Assembly: GCF_023920705.1 (NCBI RefSeq)
Contig: NZ_CP094657.1
Span: 1,488,001 to 1,552,000 of the forward strand
Direction: 5' to 3'
Source of the DNA: Acinetobacter sp. XS-4
GTDB taxonomy: Bacteria > Pseudomonadota > Gammaproteobacteria > Pseudomonadales > Moraxellaceae
Length of the DNA: 64,000 nucleotides
The number at the start of each line of letters is the position of its first letter. The stretch's first letter is position 1. Under the pieces are notes generated by a model. The model searched no databases and had not been told where the DNA came from. It saw only the letters and a list, made by a program, of their open reading frames with translations. The position numbers and the translations under genes were made by a program. Shown in pieces: positions 16,106 to 23,799 of the stretch.

Positions 16106-16999
16106 TTAAGGTGCCTGTTGCATTCGCTGTTTACGGATATATTCAATCAGAAATCTAGCGGCAGCGCCGAGCTCACTTTCACGACTCCAGACTAAATCGA
16201 CGTAGTATTCAAATCTTGGAGTGAAATCTAATAAATCCAATACTTTAAGTTTATTTTTTAGTTCAGGATTTTCTTTAAACATTTCTTGAGGAAGAACGCC
16301 CCAACCTAAATTGCGTAAAATCATTAAACAAGCAGAGTGATGGTTGTCTGTACGCCAGTAATGTTTCGAAAATAGCAATTCAGGTTTTAAAGTCTCATCT
16401 CGGCTTGCAACTACAATTTGTCGTGTAGTAAGGATTTGTTCATAAGAAACCTGATTTTGGTTTGCGAGGGGATGGCCATTTGAAATAACTGGAATTAAAG
16501 CCTCACGTTTAAGTTCTACAAATTGCTCTCTGTTATCTAGGTGTTCGCGTTCAAACATCAGTGCAAGTTGGGCAGATCCATCTAGTAACATTTGAAGTGC
16601 ATCTTCTTGAGGGGCAGACACAATATTAATTTGTAGGTCAGGGAAACGACTTTCTAAAAGACAAATATAGTCAGTCCAATTGGTGTGTAAAAGTTCAGAG
16701 ACAATCACAAGAGTTAAATTAGCTTCTAACCCTGTACTTAATGCGTGAGCATGTTGTTTCCATTGATTCATCTCAATTAAAAGTTGAGATGTCTTTTCGT
16801 ATAACACCCGTGCTTCGTCAGTAGGGACGGGTTCACGGCCCTTACGGTCAAATAAAGTTAAATCCAGATCAATTTCTAAGTTGGCAATAGACATGCTTAC
16901 AGCCGACGGAACTTTTCCAAGTTTACGTGCTGCTGCTGAAAAGGATCCTGTTTCAATCACGGCTTGAAACATGAGTAGTTGTTCTTGATTAATATTCAT
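16106..16999 (-). CDS. aceR: LysR regulator AceR, activator of aceI
   Basis: A 297-residue LTTR. The helix-turn-helix is residues 1-62 (LLMFQAVIETGSFSAAARKLGKVPSAVSMSIANLE), with the effector domain from about residue 92. It is divergent from aceI with starts 91 nt apart, the known arrangement in A. baumannii, where AceR binds chlorhexidine and activates the exporter. The identification rests on AceI next door plus family and size. Confidence 0.85.
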   Translation of the reverse strand: MNINQEQLLMFQAVIETGSFSAAARKLGKVPSAVSMSIANLEIDLDLTLFDRKGREPVPTDEARVLYEKTSQLLIEMNQWKQHAHALSTGLEANLTLVIVSELLHTNWTDYICLLESRFPDLQINIVSAPQEDALQMLLDGSAQLALMFEREHLDNREQFVELKREALIPVISNGHPLANQNQVSYEQILTTRQIVVASRDETLKPELLFSKHYWRTDNHHSACLMILRNLGWGVLPQEMFKENPELKNKLKVLDLLDFTPRFEYYVDLVWSRESELGAAARFLIEYIRKQRMQQAP

Positions 17000-17024
17000 C
17001 TGTCAAAAAAACTGAAAGAACCTG

Positions 17025-17039
17025 ATTGGATTAATCAAT
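17025..17039. promoter_or_regulatory. LysR box (ATTG-N7-CAAT), putative AceR site
   Basis: ATTG (17025-17028) and CAAT (17036-17039) form the T-N11-A dyad typical of LysR sites, within the 90-nt gap between the divergent aceR and aceI genes. Confidence 0.5.
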
Positions 17040-17089
17040 ATTATAAAAATAAAATGCACATTATCCAAGTTATTATTGAGTATTTAAAA

Positions 17090-17524
17090 ATGTTGATTTC
17101 CAAGAGAAGGCTCATTCATGCAATCAGTTATGAAGGAATTTTATTGGTCATCATTGCGATTGCATTAAGTTTTATTTTTGATATGCCAATGGACGTAACC
17201 GGAACACTCGGTGTGTTTATGGCAGTTGTTTCAGTTTTCTGGAATATGATTTTTAACCACTATTTCGAAAAAGTAGAGCATAAATATAATTGGGAAAGAA
17301 CGATCCCTGTGCGGATTTTACATGCGATTGGTTTTGAAGGTGGTTTGTTGATTGCAACAGTACCGATGATTGCATATATGCTTCAGATGAGTGTCATTGA
17401 TGCACTTATTTTAGATATTGGTTTAACTTTATGTATTTTGGTTTATACCTTTATTTTCCAGTGGTGTTATGACCATATCGAAGATAAATTTTTCCCAGAT
17501 GCTAAAGCTGCATCACTTCATTAA
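17090..17524 (+). CDS. aceI: Chlorhexidine efflux transporter AceI (PACE family)
   Basis: From the ATG at 17090 the product is 144 residues, the known AceI length. It contains two bacterial transmembrane-pair repeats: SYEGILLVIIAIALSFIF with the essential acidic residue at Glu15, and a second GFEGGLLIATVPMIAYML. The PACE motifs WNMIFNHYFEKVE and YTFIFQWCYDHIEDKFFPD are intact. It exports chlorhexidine and other cationic biocides by proton exchange; short-chain diamines are the proposed natural substrates. The frame is open 111 nt upstream (from a TTG at 16979 overlapping aceR), but that is not used. Confidence 0.95.
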   Translation: MLISKRRLIHAISYEGILLVIIAIALSFIFDMPMDVTGTLGVFMAVVSVFWNMIFNHYFEKVEHKYNWERTIPVRILHAIGFEGGLLIATVPMIAYMLQMSVIDALILDIGLTLCILVYTFIFQWCYDHIEDKFFPDAKAASLH

Positions 17525-17544
17525 TTCACTATATATAGAAATGA

Positions 17545-17573
17545 AATAAGCACCCAAATGGGTGCTTATTTTT
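17545..17573. terminator. Bidirectional terminator
   Basis: AATAAGCACCCA and TGGGTGCTTATT form a 12-bp stem followed by TTT, between aceI and the convergent thiolase gene. Confidence 0.85.
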
Positions 17574-17588
17574 AGGTCGATATAGAAA

Positions 17589-19160
17589 TTATTTTTCTAC
17601 AATCGCAACCACACCTTCACCACCTGCTGTACAGATAGAGATTAATGCACGGCCTGAACCTTTTTGATTAATCAATTTAGCAGCAGTTGCCAAGATACGA
17701 CCACCAGTAGCAGCAAATGGATGGCCTGCACCCAAAGATGAACCATTTACGTTCAGTTTAGAGCGGTCAATTGAACCCAAAGGTGCATCTAAACCAACAC
17801 GTTCTTTACAGAATTTTTCATCTTCCCAAGCTTTCAATGTAGACAATACTTGAGATGCAAATGCTTCATGAATTTCGTAGAAATCGAAATCTTGAAGTTT
17901 AAGGTTTGCACGTTTAAGCATACGAGGTACTGCATAAGCAGGAGCCATCAATAAGCCTTCTTTAGGGCCATTTTTACCAATGAAGTCCACAGCCGCTGTT
18001 TCAGAGAAAGAAAGATAAGCTAAAACTTCATGACCGTTTTCTTTTGCCCATTCTTCAGAAGCAAGCAATACAACAGAAGCACCGTCAGTTAGCGGAGTTG
18101 AGTTACCTGCTGTCATTGTTGCAGTTTCGCCTTTACCGAAAACTGGTTTCAATTTAGCAAGTTTTTCAACTGTGCTGTCTGCACGTAAGTTGTTGTCACG
18201 GTTAAGACCTAAGAATGGAGTGATTAAGTCATCAAAGAAACCACGTTCATAAGCAGCAGCAAGTTTTTGATGGCTGCTTGCAGCTAATTCGTCTTGCGCT
18301 TCGCGAGTAATACCCCATTCTAAAGCAGTAATTGCTTGGTGCTCACCCATTGAAAGGCCAGTACGTGGTTCACCATTGCTTGGCGCATCAAGAAGCTTTT
18401 TAAAATCAATTTTTGTTAATGCTTTAAGACGGTCTTTACCAGTCTTAGCAACATTGAGCTCAAGTAAAACTTTACGTAAGCCATCACCTACAGCAATCGG
18501 CGCGTCAGAAGTTGTATCTACACCACCTGCAATACCTACGTCGATTTGACCAAGTGCAATTTTGTTTGCAACAACAAAAGCTGCTTGTAAGCCTGTACCA
18601 CAAGCAATTTGAATGTCATAAGCCGGAGTTTCAGGAGCAAGATCTGTGCTCAATACAACTTCACGAGTCATGTTGAAGTCACGACTATGTTTTAAAACAG
18701 CACCCGCAACGACTTCACCAATACGCTTACCTTGTAAGTTAAAGCGCTCAACCAAACCATTCAATGCTGCTGTCAGCATGTCAGAATTAGACGCTTTAAA
18801 ATAAGCAGTATTTGAACGTGCAAATGGAATACGGTTGCCACCAATAATTGCAACGCGGCGAACAGTGTTTTGGCTCATGGTTTTATCCTGTTGAACAGAA
18901 GTTTTGGTTTTTGTTGCTTTTGGTGCTGCAGCTACATTATTAGAAGATGTAGATGGGGTTGCTGTAGCCGCGCTCTTATTACGAGGGCTACGTGCAGGTG
19001 CAGTCGTTGAACGAGTACGTGTCGTTTTTGGAGTATTAGTTGCTGCTTTAGGAGTTGTGCTGTTACGCTTAGCCGTGTTAGAAGCCGGCTTTGATGTATT
19101 TGACACTTTTTCCTCAGCAGAATTCTCGACTGCTGGATTTTCTTGAGTTGTCTTGCTCAT
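17589..19160 (-). CDS. Acetyl-CoA C-acyltransferase (thiolase, FadI-like) with disordered N-terminus
   Basis: A 523-residue protein. Residues about 97-523 are a complete thiolase: VRRVAIIGGNRIPFARSNTAY, nucleophile Cys in IACGTGLQAAF, NGSSLGAGHPFAATGGR, EIHEAFASQ with catalytic His, and ISICTAGGEG with the second Cys. It catalyses thiolytic cleavage of 3-oxoacyl-CoA or the reverse. The first 94 residues are low complexity (Ala, Thr, Ser, Pro, Lys, Arg) and not part of the fold. An internal ATG at 18878 (Met95) has AGGA 7 nt upstream and would give a normal-size enzyme. It is divergent from a FabG/MaoC pair, so probably part of one fatty-acid or polyester module. Confidence 0.92.
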   Translation of the reverse strand: MSKTTQENPAVENSAEEKVSNTSKPASNTAKRNSTTPKAATNTPKTTRTRSTTAPARSPRNKSAATATPSTSSNNVAAAPKATKTKTSVQQDKTMSQNTVRRVAIIGGNRIPFARSNTAYFKASNSDMLTAALNGLVERFNLQGKRIGEVVAGAVLKHSRDFNMTREVVLSTDLAPETPAYDIQIACGTGLQAAFVVANKIALGQIDVGIAGGVDTTSDAPIAVGDGLRKVLLELNVAKTGKDRLKALTKIDFKKLLDAPSNGEPRTGLSMGEHQAITALEWGITREAQDELAASSHQKLAAAYERGFFDDLITPFLGLNRDNNLRADSTVEKLAKLKPVFGKGETATMTAGNSTPLTDGASVVLLASEEWAKENGHEVLAYLSFSETAAVDFIGKNGPKEGLLMAPAYAVPRMLKRANLKLQDFDFYEIHEAFASQVLSTLKAWEDEKFCKERVGLDAPLGSIDRSKLNVNGSSLGAGHPFAATGGRILATAAKLINQKGSGRALISICTAGGEGVVAIVEK

Positions 19161-19395
19161 AAGGCTTTTCCAAGCATATTAACGATATTCTTATGAGCTA
19201 CATTAACACAATTCAAATAGACCTGTATTGACTAGAATGACATTGTAGATAGCATTCAGGTCAAGACATCCAAACATGAACTCAAGTATGATTTGGAGTA
19301 ACTCTAATGAACGACTGATTTCATATTGTTTCTGTCCATCTCATAACATAATGAAGCCTGTCGTAGAAAATTCATTTCTTTGAGAGATAATAATC

Positions 19396-20787
19396 ATGAC
19401 TGATCAATACCAAGCATTTACACAATCTCCTATTGGTAAATTCGTTGTTAAAAATCTGGGTTTACCATCACCAGTTGCATTAGAGCGTTTTGAAAGTGCT
19501 CAGCCAGTAGTAAATGGTGCAGTATTGGTTGGCGCAGCGCCATCAAGTGTATTGTCTGGTGCGATTGCACAAGTACTTAGCAATATTCATGCTGACAGCT
19601 ATGTAGGCAATAATGTTGCATTACAGCAAGAAGCTGCAAAAGTTGGTTTAAATTTACGCCCATTCAATGCAGGCGACAAAGAATCAAAATTCAAAGCAGT
19701 TGTATTTGATGCTTCTGGTATTCAAAACTCAGAACAGTTAAACGAACTTTATAAATTCTTTAACCCGATTGCACGTCAAGTTGCGACTTCTGGTCGTGTT
19801 ATTGTCATTGGTACAACTCCTGAAACTGCAAAAACTGTAAAACAGGCGATCGCTCAGCGTGCACTTGAAGGATTTATCAAATCTGTAGGTAAAGAATTTA
19901 AAAAGGGTATTACTGCTCAAGTTGTCTATGTTGATGAAGGCGCTGCTGCAAACCTTGAATCAACTTTACGTTTCTTGCTTTCTCCACGTTCAGCTTATGT
20001 GTCTGGTCAAGTTGTCCGTGTTTTTAAAGCAGATGTGATTGATGCTGATTGGGCAAAACCACTTGCTGGTAAAACTGCGTTGGTAACAGGTGCGAGCCGT
20101 GGTATTGGTGAAGCAATTGCACATGTGCTTGCACGTGATGGCGCTCATGTTATTTGTTTAGACGTACCACAACAACAAGCTGATCTTGACCGTGTAGCTG
20201 CTGACATTGGTGGTTCTACATTGGCAATTGATATTACTGCTGCTGATGCCGGCGAAAAAATTAAAACTGCTGCTGCAAAACAAGGTGGTTTAGATATTAT
20301 TGTTCATAATGCGGGTATTACTCGTGACAAAACTTTGGCAAACATGAAGCCTGAGCTTTGGGACTTGGTAATTAACATTAACTTGTCTGCTGCTGAACGT
20401 GTAAATGACTACTTGTTAGAAAACGATGGTCTAAATGCAAACGGCCGTATTGTTTGTGTATCATCAATTAGTGGTATTGCTGGTAACCTTGGTCAAACAA
20501 ACTATGCTGCATCGAAAGCAGGTGTGATTGGTCTCGTTAAATTTACTGCACCGATCTTAAAAAATGGTATTACCATTAATGCAGTAGCACCAGGCTTTAT
20601 CGAAACTCAAATGACTGCTGCAATTCCATTTGCAATCCGTGAAGCTGGTCGCCGTATGAACTCAATGCAACAAGGTGGTTTACCTGTTGATGTAGCAGAA
20701 ACAATTGCATGGTTTGCATCAACTGCTTCTACAGGTGTAAATGGTAATGTTGTACGAGTGTGTGGTCAAAGCTTGTTGGGCGCTTAA
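19396..20787 (+). CDS. Long-form 3-oxoacyl-ACP/CoA reductase (FabG4-like SDR)
   Basis: A 463-residue protein, nearly twice normal FabG size, as in FabG4/high-molecular-weight FabG of actinobacteria. Residues 1-215 form a degenerate Rossmann-like domain. The C-terminal half is a complete SDR: KTALVTGASRGIGEAIA (NAD(P)-binding), HNAGITRD, active-site VSSISGIAGNLGQTNYAASKAGV with Ser, Tyr and Lys, and NAVAPGFIETQM. It reduces 3-oxoacyl thioesters. Divergent from the thiolase and upstream of a MaoC dehydratase, consistent with a shared pathway. Confidence 0.93.
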   Translation: MTDQYQAFTQSPIGKFVVKNLGLPSPVALERFESAQPVVNGAVLVGAAPSSVLSGAIAQVLSNIHADSYVGNNVALQQEAAKVGLNLRPFNAGDKESKFKAVVFDASGIQNSEQLNELYKFFNPIARQVATSGRVIVIGTTPETAKTVKQAIAQRALEGFIKSVGKEFKKGITAQVVYVDEGAAANLESTLRFLLSPRSAYVSGQVVRVFKADVIDADWAKPLAGKTALVTGASRGIGEAIAHVLARDGAHVICLDVPQQQADLDRVAADIGGSTLAIDITAADAGEKIKTAAAKQGGLDIIVHNAGITRDKTLANMKPELWDLVININLSAAERVNDYLLENDGLNANGRIVCVSSISGIAGNLGQTNYAASKAGVIGLVKFTAPILKNGITINAVAPGFIETQMTAAIPFAIREAGRRMNSMQQGGLPVDVAETIAWFASTASTGVNGNVVRVCGQSLLGA

Positions 20788-20800
20788 GCACTTTTAGCTA

Positions 20801-20829
20801 AAAAGGGGGTGCTTGTGCATCCCTTTTTT
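20801..20829 (+). terminator. Terminator or attenuator after the FabG-like gene
   Basis: An AAAAGGGGGTGC/GCATCCCTTTT stem with one internal wobble plus T-run, between the FabG-like gene and the MaoC gene. Confidence 0.7.
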
Positions 20830-20862
20830 ATTCAAGAATCTATAAATTATAAAAGGTTAGGT

Positions 20863-21717
20863 ATGAATACTCGTCATTTTAGCCAGCTACCAAAAGCGGC
20901 ATTGGCTTACCCAAAAGTGGTGCAAGGTTTAATTTTTAAAAAGCCGAAAGGTCCAAAAATCTTACCGCAAGTTGAATATGTGGTAGATACACTAGAAATT
21001 GATCAGAGCCATCTTAAAGCTTATAACGAAGTATGTGGCTTTCAAAATAATGGTTTTGTACCCGCAATTTATTTGGCGGTGCTTTCTCAAAGTTTGCAAA
21101 TGCACATGATGACGGCAGAAGCCTTTCCATTTCCAATTTTAGGTTTAGTTCATATCCGTAACCAGATTAAACAAACCAGAGCAATTGGGGTAACTGAAAA
21201 ACTCACTCTGTCATGTAAATTTGGGGAACTAAAACCGCATGATAAAGGTGTTCAGTTTGACTTTATTACCACGGCTAAAGTTGGCAATGAAGTGGTGATG
21301 GAAGGCTTAACGACTTATTTATCTCGCCAAAAAGTTGAGAAAAGAGTGGGTGAGAAAGCCAAAGAAGAACAAGCACCAGCTTATGTTCCAAAGGCAGAGT
21401 GGGATATTTTAGAAAACACAGGTCGCCGTTATGCGAAAGTATCTGGAGATTTTAACTTAATTCATATTCATGCTATTACTGCAAAAGCTTTTGGCTTTAA
21501 GCAAGCAATTGCACATGGCATGTGGAGTAAAGCTAAAGCACTAGCGAACCTTGAATTACCAAATGCTTATGAAGCAGATGTGTGGTTTAAGCTACCAATG
21601 TTCTTACCGTCAAAAGTTGAGTTTTTAACTGCCAATGCAGATAAAAAGACTGATTTCTTGATTCGTAATGCAAAATCACAAAAACCGCATGTTGCAGGAA
21701 CTGTAAAAGCATTATAA
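20863..21717 (+). CDS. MaoC-like dehydratase
   Basis: A 284-residue double hot-dog protein from the ATG at 20863 (AGGTTAGGT precedes it). An upstream extension to 20809 would run through the terminator stem and is rejected. The C-terminal MaoC hydratase motif is present: GRRYAKVSGDFNLIHIHAITAKAFGFKQAIAHGMWS with the catalytic Asp and His pair. It would hydrate enoyl or dehydrate 3-hydroxyacyl thioesters, the step next to the FabG-like reductase; the pairing mirrors FabG4-Htd arrangements. Confidence 0.88.
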   Translation: MNTRHFSQLPKAALAYPKVVQGLIFKKPKGPKILPQVEYVVDTLEIDQSHLKAYNEVCGFQNNGFVPAIYLAVLSQSLQMHMMTAEAFPFPILGLVHIRNQIKQTRAIGVTEKLTLSCKFGELKPHDKGVQFDFITTAKVGNEVVMEGLTTYLSRQKVEKRVGEKAKEEQAPAYVPKAEWDILENTGRRYAKVSGDFNLIHIHAITAKAFGFKQAIAHGMWSKAKALANLELPNAYEADVWFKLPMFLPSKVEFLTANADKKTDFLIRNAKSQKPHVAGTVKAL

Positions 21718-21724
21718 AAATATC

Positions 21725-21755
21725 AGCAGCCTGAACAGATGTTTGGGCTGCTTTT
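21725..21755 (+). terminator. Rho-independent terminator
   Basis: AGCAGCC (21725-21731) pairs with GGCTGCT (21746-21752), followed by TTT, after the MaoC gene. Confidence 0.65.
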
Positions 21756-21788
21756 GAGCAAAATAACAAAAAATGCAAGGAACTTCAT

Positions 21789-23048
21789 GTGATTAAAGAG
21801 ATTTTACTGGCCGATACCCATAACTATCACGGTATTTTAGATGAACGTTTTATTGATTTAGCCCACCAATTTAGCCGTCTTCAAGATGCTAGAACAGGAC
21901 AAGGTGGAGCTGCATTAGCGGTTTATTTTAGAGGCCAGAAAGTTGTAGATATCTACACCGGTCTAAAATCACAAAATGAAGCTTGGCAACCTGAAACTTT
22001 GGCAGTTTGCTACTCTACAGGTAAAGGTGTACTTGCAACTTTAGCGCATATTTTAGTAAGTGAAGGTTTTTTAGAATACGACAAACCGATTGCGACTTAT
22101 TGGCCTGAGTTTGCTCAAAATGGAAAAGAGCAAATGACTTTACGTCATGTCCTAAGCCATCAAAGCGGCATGTTTGATGTTCGAAATATTATCGAAAGTG
22201 CAAGAGAAATGCTCGACTGGTCTCATATGTTAAATGTGATTGCAGCGACTAAGCCTAGATTTCTTGCAGGAGAGGGCAATGCTTATCAAGCTTTAACATT
22301 TGGTTGGCTTGTCGGTGGAGTACTTGAAAAAGCAACTGGTCAATCTTTAGATCTGCTCATGCAAAAATATCTCGTTGAGCCGTTACAGTTAGACGGCGCT
22401 TATTTTGGTACGCCTGCAAGTGAGCTAGACCGTGTAGCACGTTTAATTATTCAACCGAAACCTGAAAAAACAGCGTCTACACAAGTTGAAAAACCCAAAA
22501 AACCTCAAGCACGCAAGAGTTCACTTTCTGAAAAAATGATTACGTGGACGGGGCAAGACCCACAAGATTTTCAGGATGCCATGATTCCAAAAGGAATGAA
22601 GCATTTTAGTTTCTTTAGTGATGAAGGATTGCAAGCAGTCATTCCAGCGGCGAACGGTACGTTTACTGCAAATAGTCTTGCTAAAATTTATGCAATGCTG
22701 GCAAATCACGGTGAATGGGATGGACAGCAGCTTATTCGCCCAGAAATATTTAAAGAGCTCAGTACTATTCAAAGTTATGCACGTGATCGTGTCATGCCAA
22801 TTCCGATGAATTGGCGCTTAGGATATCACCGCATTATTACTATGGGTAAACGCGCTAAAAATGGCTTTGGACATATTGGTTACAATGGTTCAGGAGCGTG
22901 GTGCGATCCTGAACGTGATCTGAGTTTTGCCTATACTCATAACTTTCAAATTGGTTCAATCACAGGTGATTACCGTTTGTGGGGACTGACTCAAGAAGCC
23001 TTACGTTGCACTGACCAAATTTTAAAAGGCCGTAAAGGCTGGTTCTAA
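21789..23048 (+). CDS. Serine hydrolase of the beta-lactamase/EstB family
   Basis: A 419-residue class C beta-lactamase-fold esterase without signal peptide. The SxxK nucleophile motif is in CYSTGKGVLATLAH, followed by LRHVLSHQSGMFDV typical of EstB-type esterases, and a C-terminal GFGHIGYNGSGAWCDPE containing the HxG-like motif. GTG start with AAGGAA 6 nt upstream. The lack of export signal argues against beta-lactam defence; a lipid or ester substrate fits the neighbouring FabG and MaoC genes. Confidence 0.88.
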   Translation: MIKEILLADTHNYHGILDERFIDLAHQFSRLQDARTGQGGAALAVYFRGQKVVDIYTGLKSQNEAWQPETLAVCYSTGKGVLATLAHILVSEGFLEYDKPIATYWPEFAQNGKEQMTLRHVLSHQSGMFDVRNIIESAREMLDWSHMLNVIAATKPRFLAGEGNAYQALTFGWLVGGVLEKATGQSLDLLMQKYLVEPLQLDGAYFGTPASELDRVARLIIQPKPEKTASTQVEKPKKPQARKSSLSEKMITWTGQDPQDFQDAMIPKGMKHFSFFSDEGLQAVIPAANGTFTANSLAKIYAMLANHGEWDGQQLIRPEIFKELSTIQSYARDRVMPIPMNWRLGYHRIITMGKRAKNGFGHIGYNGSGAWCDPERDLSFAYTHNFQIGSITGDYRLWGLTQEALRCTDQILKGRKGWF

Positions 23049-23061
23049 TTTTAGTGTTTTA

Positions 23062-23089
23062 AAGCTGGTATTCTAATTAATGCCAGCTT
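23062..23089. terminator. Bidirectional terminator
   Basis: AAGCTGGTATT pairs with AATGCCAGCTT (one wobble) between the convergent esterase and TetR genes. Confidence 0.6.
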
Positions 23090-23095
23090 CTATAT

Positions 23096-23674
23096 TTATA
23101 ATAATTCTAGGCGAATAATTGCTTCAGTATGACGCTTAAAGTCTTCTTCAGCTAAACCTTGTAGACCAAGTTGATAAATACCTTCTAATCCGCACACAAA
23201 GGCAATGAGTCGCCAAGCTATGTCTGTTGAATTAGATATATTTTTAAATTCACCTTCTTTTTTACCGCATTCAATGGCTTGCACAATTGTTTGATGCCAA
23301 TTCTGCATAGCAAGGTTATAAGCCTTTTGTATTTCAACATCTTGTTCAATTAAGAGTTCTGCTTCATTCCATAAGCGTAAATAGGGCTGAAGTCTATCTA
23401 TGTTTTCTGCACCTAATAAGATAAATAGCCTTTGAAATTGGCTGGTCGTTTTTAGGGTTTGTTCAATTTCATCAAGTTGTTCCATGAGCTTTAAAAAAGC
23501 TTCAGCTTTTAAATGAGAGGCCGAAGAAAAGTGGTGGTGAACTTGTCCTGTTGATGTTTGTGCTTCTGTTGCGATTCGGCGTACAGTCATGGCTGTAAAA
23601 CCTTCAGCCAAAGCAACTTGCATGGCTGCTTGCAGAATCATTTCTCTGCGTTGATCGCGATTAAGATAGGCCAT
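23096..23674 (-). CDS. TetR-family repressor of the SmvA-like pump (SmvR-like)
   Basis: A 192-residue regulator from the ATG at 23674 (AGGTGAAAG upstream; ten extra residues possible from 23704). The TetR helix-turn-helix is near residues 15-55 (AAMQVALAEGFTAMTVRRIATEAQTSTGQVHHHF); the remaining helices form the ligand domain. It is divergent from an SmvA-type exporter, with a palindromic operator lying on the promoter. Likely represses the pump and itself, as SmvR does in Enterobacteriaceae. Confidence 0.88.
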   Translation of the reverse strand: MAYLNRDQRREMILQAAMQVALAEGFTAMTVRRIATEAQTSTGQVHHHFSSASHLKAEAFLKLMEQLDEIEQTLKTTSQFQRLFILLGAENIDRLQPYLRLWNEAELLIEQDVEIQKAYNLAMQNWHQTIVQAIECGKKEGEFKNISNSTDIAWRLIAFVCGLEGIYQLGLQGLAEEDFKRHTEAIIRLELL

Positions 23675-23723
23675 GTTTCTTTCACCTGACTGAATTCGAC
23701 ACAAATTACATTAAAACTAAAAG

Positions 23724-23777
23724 TTGGACAAGTGTCCAATTGTGTATATAATAACCATGATTTGAACATATGTCCAA
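23724..23777 (+). promoter_or_regulatory. smvA-type promoter overlapped by TetR operator
   Basis: A -35 TTGGAC (23724-23729), exactly 17 nt, and a -10 TATAAT (23747-23752). TTGGACA-AG-TGTCCAA (23724-23739) is a palindrome covering the -35 and spacer. A further TGTCCAA at 23771-23777 lies in the leader. The reverse strand also has TTGGAC with a TTTAAT about 18 nt on, suggesting autoregulation of tetR. Confidence 0.75.
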
Positions 23778-23799
23778 GTTTTGGATATTGAAGAGCGTT

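Noticed and set aside
18904..19146. Plus-strand 80-residue Ala/Val-rich frame opposite the thiolase extension
   Set aside because: A mirror of the low-complexity GC-richer codons on the other strand; no ribosome site.
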